Part shown: positions 55,629 through 63,569 of the stretch, in pieces
Position numbering within the stretch: the first letter of the stretch is position 1
Layout: every line of letters begins with the position of its first letter
From: an uncultured Porphyromonadaceae bacterium
GTDB taxonomy: Bacteria > Bacteroidota > Bacteroidia > Bacteroidales > Barnesiellaceae
DNA: 64,000 nucleotides
Reading direction: 5' to 3'
Assembly: GCA_900538555.1 (NCBI GenBank)
Contig: UPYI01000004.1
Span: 62,001-126,000 of the forward strand
Notes under the pieces: generated by a model
What the model was told of the DNA's origin: nothing
Database searches by the model: none
Seen by the model: only the letters and a program-made list of their open reading frames with translations
Made by a program: the position numbers and the translations under genes

Positions 55629-55987
55629 GCATCGGTCCGATGCAGCAATGATTCCTGAAAAATACGAACAAGACCGCTTTATCCTTGGGGTACACCCCAA
55701 ACAAGATAACCGCATTGCTTCACCGGATCGGAAGAGAATGGTTCCGGATTCTTACGTGCCTCCACCTGTTTTCGTACACACCTCTCCCCGTCAGCCGTTA
55801 TAGAAAACACTATCGCTGCAAAAGCGAAGCCCGGACAATAAAGTCACAGATCCACGGCGTTTGACACAAATGATATTATTCCCCTTCGAAACCGTTCAGT
55901 AAACGATATACTTTCTTTATCCCCTGCGATACCGCTTACCCTTTCCCTTTATGCCATTCCTCTGGCAGAGGGCAAGAAACACCCCAA

Positions 55988-56026
55988 AAACAACGCCCCG
56001 GTTCGCAAAGAATCGGGGCGTTGTTT
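55988..56026 (-). terminator. Terminator of rpmE2
   Basis: A perfect 13-bp stem AAACAACGCCCCG/CGGGGCGTTGTTT lies 16 bp beyond the rpmE2 stop on the minus strand. Confidence 0.85.
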
Positions 56027-56042
56027 ATCGAAAATAGTTCGA

Positions 56043-56300
56043 TTATTTTTTCTTCATGCGGTTGCCATAACGGCTCATGAACTTATCTACACGACCGGCG
56101 GTATCCACCAATTTCGTCTTACCGGTGAAGAACGGGTGAGACGAGCTCGTGATTTCAAGTTTTACCAACGGATAAGTTACACCATCGATTTCAATAGTTT
56201 CTTTTGCAGCAACAGTTGAACGGGTAATAAAAATTTCTTCGTTCGACATGTCTTTGAAAACTACCTCGCGATAATTTTCAGGATGAAGTCCTTTTTTCAT
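56043..56300 (-). CDS. rpmE2: 50S ribosomal protein L31 type B
   Basis: The 85-residue protein starts MKKGLHPENYREVVFKDMSN and contains SSSHPFFTGKTKLVDTAGRVDKFMSRYG, the L31 signature. It lacks the CxxC zinc motif of type A L31, so it is the zinc-free type B form that many bacteria use in low zinc. No type A copy is in this window. It is monocistronic with its own promoter and terminator. Confidence 0.97.
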   Translation of the reverse strand: MKKGLHPENYREVVFKDMSNEEIFITRSTVAAKETIEIDGVTYPLVKLEITSSSHPFFTGKTKLVDTAGRVDKFMSRYGNRMKKK

Positions 56301-56368
56301 TGTTATATCGTATTAAAATTTTTACACATAGTATTCACGTTGGTAGCGTGATCTTTCGTAATGGCTTG

Positions 56369-56376
56369 CAAATGTA
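56369..56376 (-). promoter_or_regulatory. -7 element of rpmE2
   Basis: On the minus strand TACATTTG (56376-56369) fits the consensus, about 70 bp before the start codon at 56300. Confidence 0.45.
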
Positions 56377-56430
56377 TTGATAACTTTTCAAATAGAAAAA
56401 TATTTTGCCGGATTTTTCGGAAATAAACAT

Positions 56431-56460
56431 GGAAACGCCCGGTGTTCGCCGGGCGTTTCC
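56431..56460. terminator. Hairpin, likely terminator of the oadA-like gene
   Basis: A perfect 12-bp stem GGAAACGCCCGG/CCGGGCGTTTCC with a 6-nt loop lies about 90 bp beyond the carboxyltransferase stop. No long T-run follows on the minus strand (ATGTTTATTTCC). Confidence 0.6.
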
Positions 56461-56492
56461 ATATTATAGAGCATTTTCATGCCCCCTTTCTC

Positions 56493-56538
56493 GCCTCGGC
56501 ATAGCTCGAACAAATTCGGCTCTGCCCTCGGCTTATCG
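56493..56538 (+). repeat. Interspersed hairpin repeat copy 4
   Basis: GCCTCGGCATAGCTCGAA and TTCGGCTCTGCCCTCGG repeat copy 1 and form a better hairpin (GGCA, AGC and CGAA pair with TTCG, GCT and TGCC). The promoter boxes of copy 1 are not conserved here (ATTCGG and TTATCGG). It lies just downstream of the carboxyltransferase gene. Confidence 0.65.
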
Positions 56539-56548
56539 GAAACATTTT

Positions 56549-58393
56549 TTATTCGACAAATTCGATCAGCGGAGCATCGGTTCCGACTACATCATTGACA
56601 TCGACCAATACCCGTTTCACCACACCTTCGCGCGGAGAAAGGATATCGTTTTCCATCTTCATGGCTTCGTACACCATCAGCACCTGATTCTTGGCAACGG
56701 TATCGCCGGCTTTCACACGTACTTCGATCACTTTACCTCCCATCTGCGCATTTACGGTAGGACCGGTAATCGGATCGGCTTCTACTTTCGCCTCTTCTTT
56801 TTCTTCCTCTTTTTCTACCGGAGCATATTTAGCCAGCTTGTCGGCTTTCAAGAATGTTGTAGCAACATTGGGGAAGAGTTCGAGCAACAGATACTCCTGT
56901 TCGTTTTCCGCCAGTTTTTTACCTACTTCCGGAATTACAGGATTTTCAGGAGCCTTGAACGTAGATGTATCGTAAGGAACTTCCACCGGACTGCCCGTAA
57001 TCTTTTCGCGGAATTCGGGTTTCACCGGTACAGGTGTTTCGCCGTACTCGCCTTTTACCAAAGCAATGAACTGGTTCGAAACGGTCGTATAGTCGGGATT
57101 TCCTTTTTGACGATCCAACGCGCAACTTACCGCCTGACTTCCGACAATCTGGCTGGTCGGTGTTACCAACGGCACCAAACCGGCATCGGAACGTACTTTC
57201 GGGATCAAGCTCATGGCTTCGTCCAATACATGTTCGGCTTTTACAGCTTTCAACTGGGCAACCATATTCGAATACATACCACCCGGCACCTCGGCTTTCT
57301 TCACCAGCAAATTCGGTTTCGGGAAATTGAAATATTCTTCGATTGCGTGACATGCAGCGAGCAATGCCTCTTCGTTGTTGTTTTGTGCCGCCTCGATAGC
57401 TGCATCGATCTGTTTGTCCACTTCGGCAGGAACTTTGTCTTTCAACGGATCGAATTCGCGCGGGAAGCTCTTCACCAAATCGAATGCGGAGAGTTCCTTG
57501 CGGATTGCCTCCAACTCTTTGCGGATCTTTCCTACAACTTCCATATCGGCTTCCACCTCGATACCGAGTTTCTGACAGAAGAGATAGATCAATTCGATTG
57601 CCGGAGCAGCCGAACCGCCACCGAAATACCAGATGTTGGTATCGAGAATATCCACGCCTTTCATGACAGCCATCAACGACGATGCCAGACCATAGCCGGG
57701 AGTACAGTGGGTATGGAAATCGACCGGAATCGAAACTGCTTGTTTCAGTTTCGGGATCAACTCGGATACACGTGCCGGATTTACCAAGCCCGCCATATCT
57801 TTCAACGTGATCATTTTTGCGCCGAGTTTTTCAAAGCCCTTTGCTTTATTGACAAAATACTCATCGGTAAACACTTTTTTAGGCAATGCCGGCCCGCCGA
57901 ACATCGCTTTCAGTTTGTCTTTGAAAGTGATTTCATAGTGCGGATCTACCGTATAACATACGGCACCATCGGATATACCGCCTACCAGGTTGATTTTTTC
58001 TACCGACGATTTCACGTTGTTCAAGTCGTTCAACGCATCGAAGATACGCATTATGTTCAAGCCGTTGGCAACAGCTTCTTTATAAAATCCTTCCAATACG
58101 GAATCAGGATAAGGTGCATAACCGAACAGATTCCGTCCACGAGAAAGCGCTGTAAGATAAGATGCTCCGTCGATAACCTCTGCTATGCTCTTCAAACGAT
58201 CCCACGGGTTCTCGTTCAAATAGCGCATAACCGAGTCGGGCACAGCACCACCCCACACTTCCATCGCATAAAACCGTGCCTGTTTGTAATAAGGCAAAAC
58301 CCGATTGACTTGTGCTTGTGTAAGACGTGTCGCAAACAACGACTGCTGTCCATCCCGAAGAGTCAAATCTCTAATTTTCAACTTTCTTCCCAT
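56549..58393 (-). CDS. oadA: Biotin-dependent carboxyltransferase, oxaloacetate decarboxylase alpha/pyruvate carboxylase B type
   Basis: The 614-residue protein has a DRE-TIM carboxyltransferase barrel at the N-terminus (LRDGQQSLFATRLT; FARYAMEVWGGAVPD-like FYAMEVWGGAVPD; KDMAGLVNP; VDFHTHCTPGYG). A conserved PYC/OadA domain follows (PGGMYSNMVAQLKA), then a Glu/Lys/Ala-rich linker (PVEKEEEKEEAKVEA). The C-terminal biotinyl domain has the biotin-attachment Lys in EAMKMEND. The reaction moves CO2 between biotin and pyruvate/oxaloacetate. No oadB, oadG or biotin carboxylase is adjacent, so decarboxylase, carboxylase and transcarboxylase roles remain open; the symbol is provisional. Confidence 0.88.
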   Translation of the reverse strand: MGRKLKIRDLTLRDGQQSLFATRLTQAQVNRVLPYYKQARFYAMEVWGGAVPDSVMRYLNENPWDRLKSIAEVIDGASYLTALSRGRNLFGYAPYPDSVLEGFYKEAVANGLNIMRIFDALNDLNNVKSSVEKINLVGGISDGAVCYTVDPHYEITFKDKLKAMFGGPALPKKVFTDEYFVNKAKGFEKLGAKMITLKDMAGLVNPARVSELIPKLKQAVSIPVDFHTHCTPGYGLASSLMAVMKGVDILDTNIWYFGGGSAAPAIELIYLFCQKLGIEVEADMEVVGKIRKELEAIRKELSAFDLVKSFPREFDPLKDKVPAEVDKQIDAAIEAAQNNNEEALLAACHAIEEYFNFPKPNLLVKKAEVPGGMYSNMVAQLKAVKAEHVLDEAMSLIPKVRSDAGLVPLVTPTSQIVGSQAVSCALDRQKGNPDYTTVSNQFIALVKGEYGETPVPVKPEFREKITGSPVEVPYDTSTFKAPENPVIPEVGKKLAENEQEYLLLELFPNVATTFLKADKLAKYAPVEKEEEKEEAKVEADPITGPTVNAQMGGKVIEVRVKAGDTVAKNQVLMVYEAMKMENDILSPREGVVKRVLVDVNDVVGTDAPLIEFVE

Positions 58394-58440
58394 AGTTTCT
58401 TTGTTTAGAATTAAAAATATTTTTAATTTTTAAAGATATA

Positions 58441-58471
58441 CAAATATAAAGAATCTTTACTGATTGTCAAA
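58441..58471 (-). promoter_or_regulatory. Promoter of the oadA-like gene
   Basis: On the minus strand TTTG (58471-58468) and TATATTTG (58448-58441) are 19 bp apart, a complete match to the Bacteroidetes pattern, about 47 bp before the start codon. Confidence 0.7.
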
Positions 58472-58479
58472 TTATTTAC

Positions 58480-58487
58480 TACTTTTG
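58480..58487 (+). promoter_or_regulatory. -7 element of the CpsB-like gene, back to back with oadA promoter
   Basis: TACTTTTG lies 27 bp before ATG 58515. Its -33 region overlaps the -33 region of the divergent oadA promoter. Confidence 0.55.
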
Positions 58488-58514
58488 TTTGGTAAAACTG
58501 ATTGCTATTTATCT

Positions 58515-59249
58515 ATGTTCGATTTTTTTCATAAAAAAAGCGCCCCGGCTCAATTACCGTATCAAACAGATATACACTGCCACATTCTGCCGGGCATAGA
58601 CGACGGTTCTCAATCGGTAGAAGATTCGATAGCTCTTATCCGGCAAATGCAATCGTGGGGAATCCGGCGTATCATCGCCACTCCGCACGTAACGGAGGAA
58701 ACTTTCGAAAATAATGCCGACACGATAGGTAACGCCTACCGCTCTTTACGCGAAGCGCTGGACCGGGAGGGGATAGATATAGACATCCGATATTCCGCAG
58801 AGTACCGGATGGACGAGCAGTTCCTGCAAGTACTCGGACGCAACGAGATTATCCCGATGCCCAAACAGTATATACTGATCGAAAATTCGTTTCTGCAACC
58901 GTTCTGGGAATTGAAAGACCTGCTGTTCGATCTGCAACTCAAAGGGTTCACACCGATTCTGGCACACCCCGAACGGTATGGCTATTATCACAACAACCGC
59001 GAAGTGTACGAAGAGATACACGGTCAGGGATGCCTGTTTCAGGTAAACCTGCTTTCGATCGGAGGTTATTACGACAAAACGGTCAAGAACGTATCGGAGT
59101 GGCTCATGAACAAAGGGTTGATCGATTTCTTCGGCAGCGATCTGCATCACCAGCGTCATGCCGAGTTTATCGGCAAATTCATCGCGAGCCGCGACTTCCG
59201 GAAAATACAGGAAAAAGTAAATCCCCAAAACGACAAACTTTGGGAATAA
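58515..59249 (+). CDS. CpsB/CapB/YwqE-type PHP-fold phosphatase
   Basis: 244 residues from ATG 58515; an upstream extension to 58464 would run through the promoter. The PHP metal-site motifs are clear: TDIHCHILPGIDDG (H21, H23), ATPHVTEE (H58), AEYRMDEQF, LAHPERYGYY and GSDLHHQRH. The family is metal-dependent and includes protein-tyrosine phosphatases that act on capsule/exopolysaccharide tyrosine kinases. No polysaccharide gene is in this window, so its target is not indicated by context. A strong terminator follows. Confidence 0.9.
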   Translation: MFDFFHKKSAPAQLPYQTDIHCHILPGIDDGSQSVEDSIALIRQMQSWGIRRIIATPHVTEETFENNADTIGNAYRSLREALDREGIDIDIRYSAEYRMDEQFLQVLGRNEIIPMPKQYILIENSFLQPFWELKDLLFDLQLKGFTPILAHPERYGYYHNNREVYEEIHGQGCLFQVNLLSIGGYYDKTVKNVSEWLMNKGLIDFFGSDLHHQRHAEFIGKFIASRDFRKIQEKVNPQNDKLWE

Positions 59250-59316
59250 ACCGCAACCGCTCGCTTTCCGGAGCGATTGCCTCCGCACAAAAAAATCAGA
59301 TCGAACCGTATAGAAG

Positions 59317-59364
59317 AGATAAAGAAAATGCGCCGCTTTTGACAACGGCGCATTTTCTTTATCT
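59317..59364. terminator. Strong convergent terminator
   Basis: A perfect 19-bp stem lies between the CpsB-like gene and PBP1A, with loop CTTTTGACAA. T-rich sequence follows on the plus strand (TTTTTTATTTTT). Confidence 0.95.
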
Positions 59365-59385
59365 TTTTTTATTTTTCGGTACATA

Positions 59386-61812
59386 TTAATCGTAGAATCC
59401 TCCGAAAGCATCTTCGGCTGTCACTTCGGGTTCCGGTGTCTCCACCACAACCGGCACTTCCATCGGCTTGCCGTTTTCGTCCAGCACCGGTTCAGGTTTA
59501 GCCTCGCCGCAATCGTCTACATGTCCGAAAGTAAATATTTCATCCTCCGAATACCCCAATTCGGGATCGGCATATACTTTCTGCATGAATAAACCGTAGA
59601 TAGGCAATGCCATGCTGGCACCCTGTCCGAGAGCCATACCGTCGAAATGGATAGAGCGTTCTTCGCCACCGACCCAAACTCCCGAAACCAACCGCGGCGT
59701 AAAGCCCATAAACCAACCGTCGGAGTTGTTGTTGGTAGTTCCGGTCTTACCGCCCATCTGGGCTTCGATCTTATATACCCGACGGATACGCTGACCGGTA
59801 CCGTCGTCTATCACATTACACAATATCGGCACAATCTTGTCGTAAGCCTGCTGGCTGAATACTTCGCTGATTACCGGTGAAAATTCGGAAATCACATGCC
59901 CGTTATTATCCTCGATCCGGGTCACGTACAACGGATCTACCCGAATACCCCGGTTTACAAATGCCGTGTATGAGGTCACCATCTCTTCGACCGAAACGTC
60001 CGCCGTACCTAATGCCAGCGACAGCACCGGTTCGATCTTGCTGCGAATGCCGAACGAGTGCATCAGCCGCACTAACGAAAGCGGCGAAAGCTCATTCATC
60101 AACCGGGCGGAAATCCAGTTATTGGAGTTAGTCAATCCCCACCGCAACGTCACCATATCGCCGATACGGCGCGATGAAGCATTCCGCGGGGTCCAGGTCT
60201 GTCCGGTTTCGGTAATGATCGTAGGCTGTTCGTTCAGGAACTTATCACACGGCGAGAAGCCTTCTTCCATTGCCAGCGTATAAAGGAACGGCTTCACGGT
60301 CGAACCGATCTGCCGACGTCCCAACGACACCATATTATATTGGAAATGGGTGAAGTCGATACCGCCCACATAGGCTTTCACATATCCGGTATGCGGATCC
60401 ATCGACATGAATCCGGCACGCAGGAACGATTTCTGGTACAAAATGGAATCGCGCGGCGACATCACCGTGTCCACCAAACCTTCGTAAGAGAAAAGCTGCA
60501 TCTCCACCGGTTTGTCGAACGCCGCCTTTATCTCCTCCTCGCTATACCCGCCGGCACGCATCGAACGATAGCGGTCGGTCTGTTTGATCGCCCGTTCCAT
60601 AATCATTTCCCGTTCCTCCTCGGTCACCTCTTCCGAGAACGGGGCATACCACCTGCCTTTCTTTTCGGCAAAGAACTTGGGTTGCAGATTGCCTGCCAGA
60701 TGTTCACGCACCGCCTCCTCGGCATAGCGTTGCATCTGCGCGTCGATCGTCGTATAGATTTTCAGTCCGTCGGTATATATATTGTATTTCGAACCGTCGG
60801 GCTTACGCACTTTCTCGCACCAGCCATACACCGGATTGGTTTCCCACGAAATCGAATCGTCGATAAACTTCTGGGCTTCCCATCCCCGGTAGTTCGATCT
60901 TTCGGGCTTTTTGGCAACCATCATCAACCGGAGATATTCCCGGAAATAAGGAGCCAACCCGGCTTTATGGTCTACTTTCTTGAATTTCAGCTCCAACGGC
61001 AGTTGTTTCAACGAATCGCACTGCGCCGCCGAAATGTAACCAGCCTTTTCCATCTGCTCCAACACAATGTTTCTCCGCCCGCGCGAACGCTCATTGTAAC
61101 GGTTGGGATTGTAAAGCGACGGGTTCTTACACATACCGACCAAGGTAGCTGCCTCCTCGATTTTCAATTCAGCCGGAGTCGTGGCAAAATAGACGCTTGC
61201 CGCCGACTTGATACCGACCGCATTGTTCAAGAAATCGAAATGGTTGAGATACATGTTTACGATCTCCTCTTTGGTATAGAGGCGTTCCAGTTTCACCGCC
61301 ATTACCCATTCCTGCGGTTTCTGCAACATACGTTCGAACATGTTGTCCGGATCGGGCGAATAGAGTTGTTTCGTCAATTGCTGGGTAATCGTACTACCGC
61401 CGCCGGCACTTTTCTGCATCAGTATACCGCGCTTTACAAACGCACGTACCAGTGCCTTGAAATCGATACCCGAATGATTTTCGTAGCGCACATCTTCCGT
61501 GGCGATCAGAGCCTGAATCAGATAAGGCGATATATCTTCATAATCGACCGACACCCGGTTGTTTTTGCTCTGGAAAAAGCGACCCAGCACTTCCCGGTCG
61601 TCGGAATAGATCTCCGAAGCCAACTTGTCTTTCGGATTCTGCAACTCTTCCAACGGCGGTATATAACCGATCCAGCCTTTTGAAATAGAAGTAAATACCA
61701 GAACCATCGACAACACGACACCGATAAATACCGCCCAGATGGCGATAATGATCTTCGTCGTTCTTTTTACTTTACCTTTTTCCCGGGGAGAGTTCGTTGC
61801 GCTTTTACTCAT
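59386..61812 (-). CDS. Penicillin-binding protein 1A (transglycosylase and transpeptidase)
   Basis: 808 residues from ATG 61812 (MSKSATNSPREKGKVKRTTK); the frame extends to 61896, but a -7 element at 61862-61855 lies inside that part. There is one membrane helix (IIIAIWAVFIGVVLSMVLVF). The GT51 domain has catalytic Glu106 in ATEDVRYENHSG, with GGGSTITQQLTKQLY and the RKPQE-like KPQEWVMAVKLE. The transpeptidase domain has GSTVKP (Ser nucleophile), SNNW and KTGTTNN. An acidic Pro-rich tail ends AFGGFYD. It builds peptidoglycan in the periplasm. Confidence 0.96.
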   Translation of the reverse strand: MSKSATNSPREKGKVKRTTKIIIAIWAVFIGVVLSMVLVFTSISKGWIGYIPPLEELQNPKDKLASEIYSDDREVLGRFFQSKNNRVSVDYEDISPYLIQALIATEDVRYENHSGIDFKALVRAFVKRGILMQKSAGGGSTITQQLTKQLYSPDPDNMFERMLQKPQEWVMAVKLERLYTKEEIVNMYLNHFDFLNNAVGIKSAASVYFATTPAELKIEEAATLVGMCKNPSLYNPNRYNERSRGRRNIVLEQMEKAGYISAAQCDSLKQLPLELKFKKVDHKAGLAPYFREYLRLMMVAKKPERSNYRGWEAQKFIDDSISWETNPVYGWCEKVRKPDGSKYNIYTDGLKIYTTIDAQMQRYAEEAVREHLAGNLQPKFFAEKKGRWYAPFSEEVTEEEREMIMERAIKQTDRYRSMRAGGYSEEEIKAAFDKPVEMQLFSYEGLVDTVMSPRDSILYQKSFLRAGFMSMDPHTGYVKAYVGGIDFTHFQYNMVSLGRRQIGSTVKPFLYTLAMEEGFSPCDKFLNEQPTIITETGQTWTPRNASSRRIGDMVTLRWGLTNSNNWISARLMNELSPLSLVRLMHSFGIRSKIEPVLSLALGTADVSVEEMVTSYTAFVNRGIRVDPLYVTRIEDNNGHVISEFSPVISEVFSQQAYDKIVPILCNVIDDGTGQRIRRVYKIEAQMGGKTGTTNNNSDGWFMGFTPRLVSGVWVGGEERSIHFDGMALGQGASMALPIYGLFMQKVYADPELGYSEDEIFTFGHVDDCGEAKPEPVLDENGKPMEVPVVVETPEPEVTAEDAFGGFYD

Positions 61813-61854
61813 ATACCGATCACTGTTTATATCCGAATGCAAATTCTGAAATAG

Positions 61855-61862
61855 CAAAGGTA
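61855..61862 (-). promoter_or_regulatory. -7 element of PBP1A
   Basis: On the minus strand TACCTTTG (61862-61855) fits the consensus and lies 42 bp before the chosen start codon. It supports the shorter reading frame. Confidence 0.5.
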
Positions 61863-61977
61863 TATCTTTTTTAGGAAAATCCGAAATAAAAAACAATCGG
61901 CTTGTCCAAATGCAAAAACGACACCCACCAACTTAAAAGATTTTTCGCCGAAGCATACCAAACCGAACTTTTTTCGC

Positions 61978-61985
61978 TATCTTTG
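61978..61985 (+). promoter_or_regulatory. -7 element of pyrBI
   Basis: TATCTTTG; a transcript starting near 61992 has a leader of about 168 nt before pyrB. No good -33 is seen. Confidence 0.5.
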
Positions 61986-62022
61986 TCTGTCGAATGAGAC
62001 CACGTAATCAAATAGGACGAGA

Positions 62023-62079
62023 ATGGCAATTACGGCTCTTTACCAAGAGTCCGGAAACTTGTTCTCACTATTGCCGTGA
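62023..62079 (+). CDS. 18-codon ORF in the pyrB leader, possible PyrL-like leader peptide
   Basis: ATG at 62023 opens MAITALYQESGNLFSLLP, and the TGA at 62077-62079 lies 4 nt before the terminator stem. AGGA occurs about 7 nt before the ATG, a Shine-Dalgarno-like match. In E. coli, translation of pyrL up to the pyrBI attenuator controls read-through according to UTP. The arrangement here is the same in outline; there is no sequence similarity that I recognise. Chance is possible for an ORF this short. Confidence 0.4.
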   Translation: MAITALYQESGNLFSLLP

Positions 62080-62083
62080 AAGA

Positions 62084-62124
62084 AACGCCTAATCCTGCCT
62101 GTTGCCGGATCAGGCGTTTTTTTT
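62084..62124 (+). terminator. Attenuator upstream of pyrB
   Basis: AACGCCTAATCC (62084-62095) pairs with GGATCAGGCGTT (62107-62118) with one mismatch and is followed by eight T (62117-62124). It is a Rho-independent terminator 36 bp before the pyrB start. An upstream stem ATGGCAAT/ATTGCCGT (62023-62030/62070-62077) overlaps the leader ORF. Confidence 0.8.
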
Positions 62125-62159
62125 ATACTCGCATAAAAATTTTTAAACCATATATCTGC

Positions 62160-63074
62160 ATGAGACGCGAAAGTTTAGTATCCATCACCGATTTCTCCAA
62201 AGAAGAGATATTGGATCTGCTCGAAAAGGCAAAACAATTTGAAGAGAATCCCAACCGGAAATTGCTGGAAGGGAAAGTGATCGCCACGCTGTTTTTTGAG
62301 CCGTCTACCCGGACCCGGCTCAGTTTCGAAACCGCAGTCAATCGCTTGGGCGGACGCATTATCGGATTCTCCGACGCTTCCACCACATCATCGTCAAAAG
62401 GTGAATCCCTGAAAGATACCATCATGATGGTCAGCAACTACGTAGACCTCATCATCATGCGTCACCACCTCGAAGGTGCAGCCCGGTATGCCTCCGAAAT
62501 CTCATCGGTGCCTATCATCAATGCCGGCGACGGGGCGAACCAACACCCGTCACAAACCATGCTCGACCTGTATTCGATCTATAAGACACAAGGTACGCTC
62601 GAAAATCTGAACATCACGATGGTAGGCGACTTGAAATACGGGCGAACGGTACACTCGCTGATTATGGCAATGTCGCACTTCCATCCCACATTCCATTTCG
62701 TCGCACCCGACGAGCTGAAAATGCCTGATGAATACAAAATATTCTGCGACAACCTCCACATCCCGTATTACGAGCATCAGGAGTTTTCGGAAGAGATCAT
62801 CAACCAAGCCGATATACTATACATGACCCGCGTACAGCGCGAACGGTTCACCGACCTGATGGAATACGAAAAAGTGAAAAACGTATATACGCTGCGGAAC
62901 TGCATGCTCGACAACAGCAAAGACAATCTGCGCATCCTGCACCCGCTGCCCCGCGTCACCGAAATCGACTACGATGTAGACAACAATCCCAAAGCATACT
63001 ACTTCCAACAGGCTAAAAACGGATTGTTTGCCCGGCAAGCGATCATCTGCAAAGTGTTAGGTATCGAAATTTAA
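62160..63074 (+). CDS. pyrB: Aspartate carbamoyltransferase catalytic chain
   Basis: 304 residues from ATG 62160 (MRRESLVSITDFSKEEIL); the upstream part of the frame covers the attenuator. It makes carbamoyl-aspartate, the committed step of pyrimidine synthesis. The carbamoyl-phosphate site is FEPSTRTRLSFE (46-57). HPSQTMLDLYSI and HPLPRVTEIDYDVD are further family motifs. The length is standard for the E. coli-type catalytic chain, which assembles with PyrI. pyrI follows after 20 bp. Confidence 0.97.
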   Translation: MRRESLVSITDFSKEEILDLLEKAKQFEENPNRKLLEGKVIATLFFEPSTRTRLSFETAVNRLGGRIIGFSDASTTSSSKGESLKDTIMMVSNYVDLIIMRHHLEGAARYASEISSVPIINAGDGANQHPSQTMLDLYSIYKTQGTLENLNITMVGDLKYGRTVHSLIMAMSHFHPTFHFVAPDELKMPDEYKIFCDNLHIPYYEHQEFSEEIINQADILYMTRVQRERFTDLMEYEKVKNVYTLRNCMLDNSKDNLRILHPLPRVTEIDYDVDNNPKAYYFQQAKNGLFARQAIICKVLGIEI

Positions 63075-63094
63075 TTCTCTGAAACAACAAGACT

Positions 63095-63556
63095 ATGAAT
63101 ACGGACAGAAAAGAACTCGAAGTAGCCGCTCTCGAAAACGGCACCGTAATCGACCATATCCCTTCCAACCAATTGTTTAAAGTGGTGAACCTGCTGAAAC
63201 TCGACCGTTTCTCGGACAGCATCACCATCGGTAACAACCTCGCCAGCCAACGCTACGGGAAAAAAGGCATTATCAAAGTGGCTGGATATTATTTCAAAGA
63301 AGACGAACTGAACAAAATCGCCCTGATCGCTCCGAATGCCGTTATCAATATTATACACGACTACAAAGTGACCGAGAAGCGAAAGGTAAGCCTGCCGAAC
63401 GATATATACGGCATCGTTCGATGCAACAACCCGAAATGTATCACCAACAACGAACCGATGGAAACCCATTTCCACGTCATCGACCGGGAAAACATCGAAA
63501 TCAAATGCCATTACTGCGAACGTACGATACGGAAAAGCGACATCGACGTACGATAA
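63095..63556 (+). CDS. pyrI: Aspartate carbamoyltransferase regulatory chain
   Basis: This 153-residue chain binds the allosteric nucleotides (CTP, ATP) and holds the catalytic trimers together. The four zinc ligands are C110, C115, C138 and C141 (RCNNPKC and KCHYCE). The N-terminal allosteric domain includes VIDHIPSNQLFKVVNLL. Its presence shows the enzyme is the regulated dodecameric class. Confidence 0.97.
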   Translation: MNTDRKELEVAALENGTVIDHIPSNQLFKVVNLLKLDRFSDSITIGNNLASQRYGKKGIIKVAGYYFKEDELNKIALIAPNAVINIIHDYKVTEKRKVSLPNDIYGIVRCNNPKCITNNEPMETHFHVIDRENIEIKCHYCERTIRKSDIDVR

Positions 63557-63569
63557 ACGATACCTGCCT

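Larger units (their letters stand above)
55577..56042. other. Gap between nqrF and rpmE2
   Basis: No gene is supported. It contains the nqr terminator (55599-55628), a 51-codon ORF at 55648-55803 with no family features, a small stem TTGGGGT/ACCCCAA in 55685-55705, and the rpmE2 terminator. Confidence 0.5.

Noticed and set aside
55648..55803. 51-codon ORF downstream of nqrF
   Set aside because: No family features, no promoter between it and the nqr terminator, and it is Pro/Arg-rich as expected for chance frames here.
56405..58408. A 667-codon plus-strand open frame opposite the oadA-like gene
   Set aside because: It mirrors the real carboxyltransferase gene; its composition (rich in His, Phe, Arg) and lack of family motifs mark it as antisense shadow.
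61992..62160. A known metabolite riboswitch in the pyrB leader
   Set aside because: No recognised riboswitch core and no PyrR-type AGUCC...GAGAGG binding loop; an ORF-linked attenuator explains the leader more simply.
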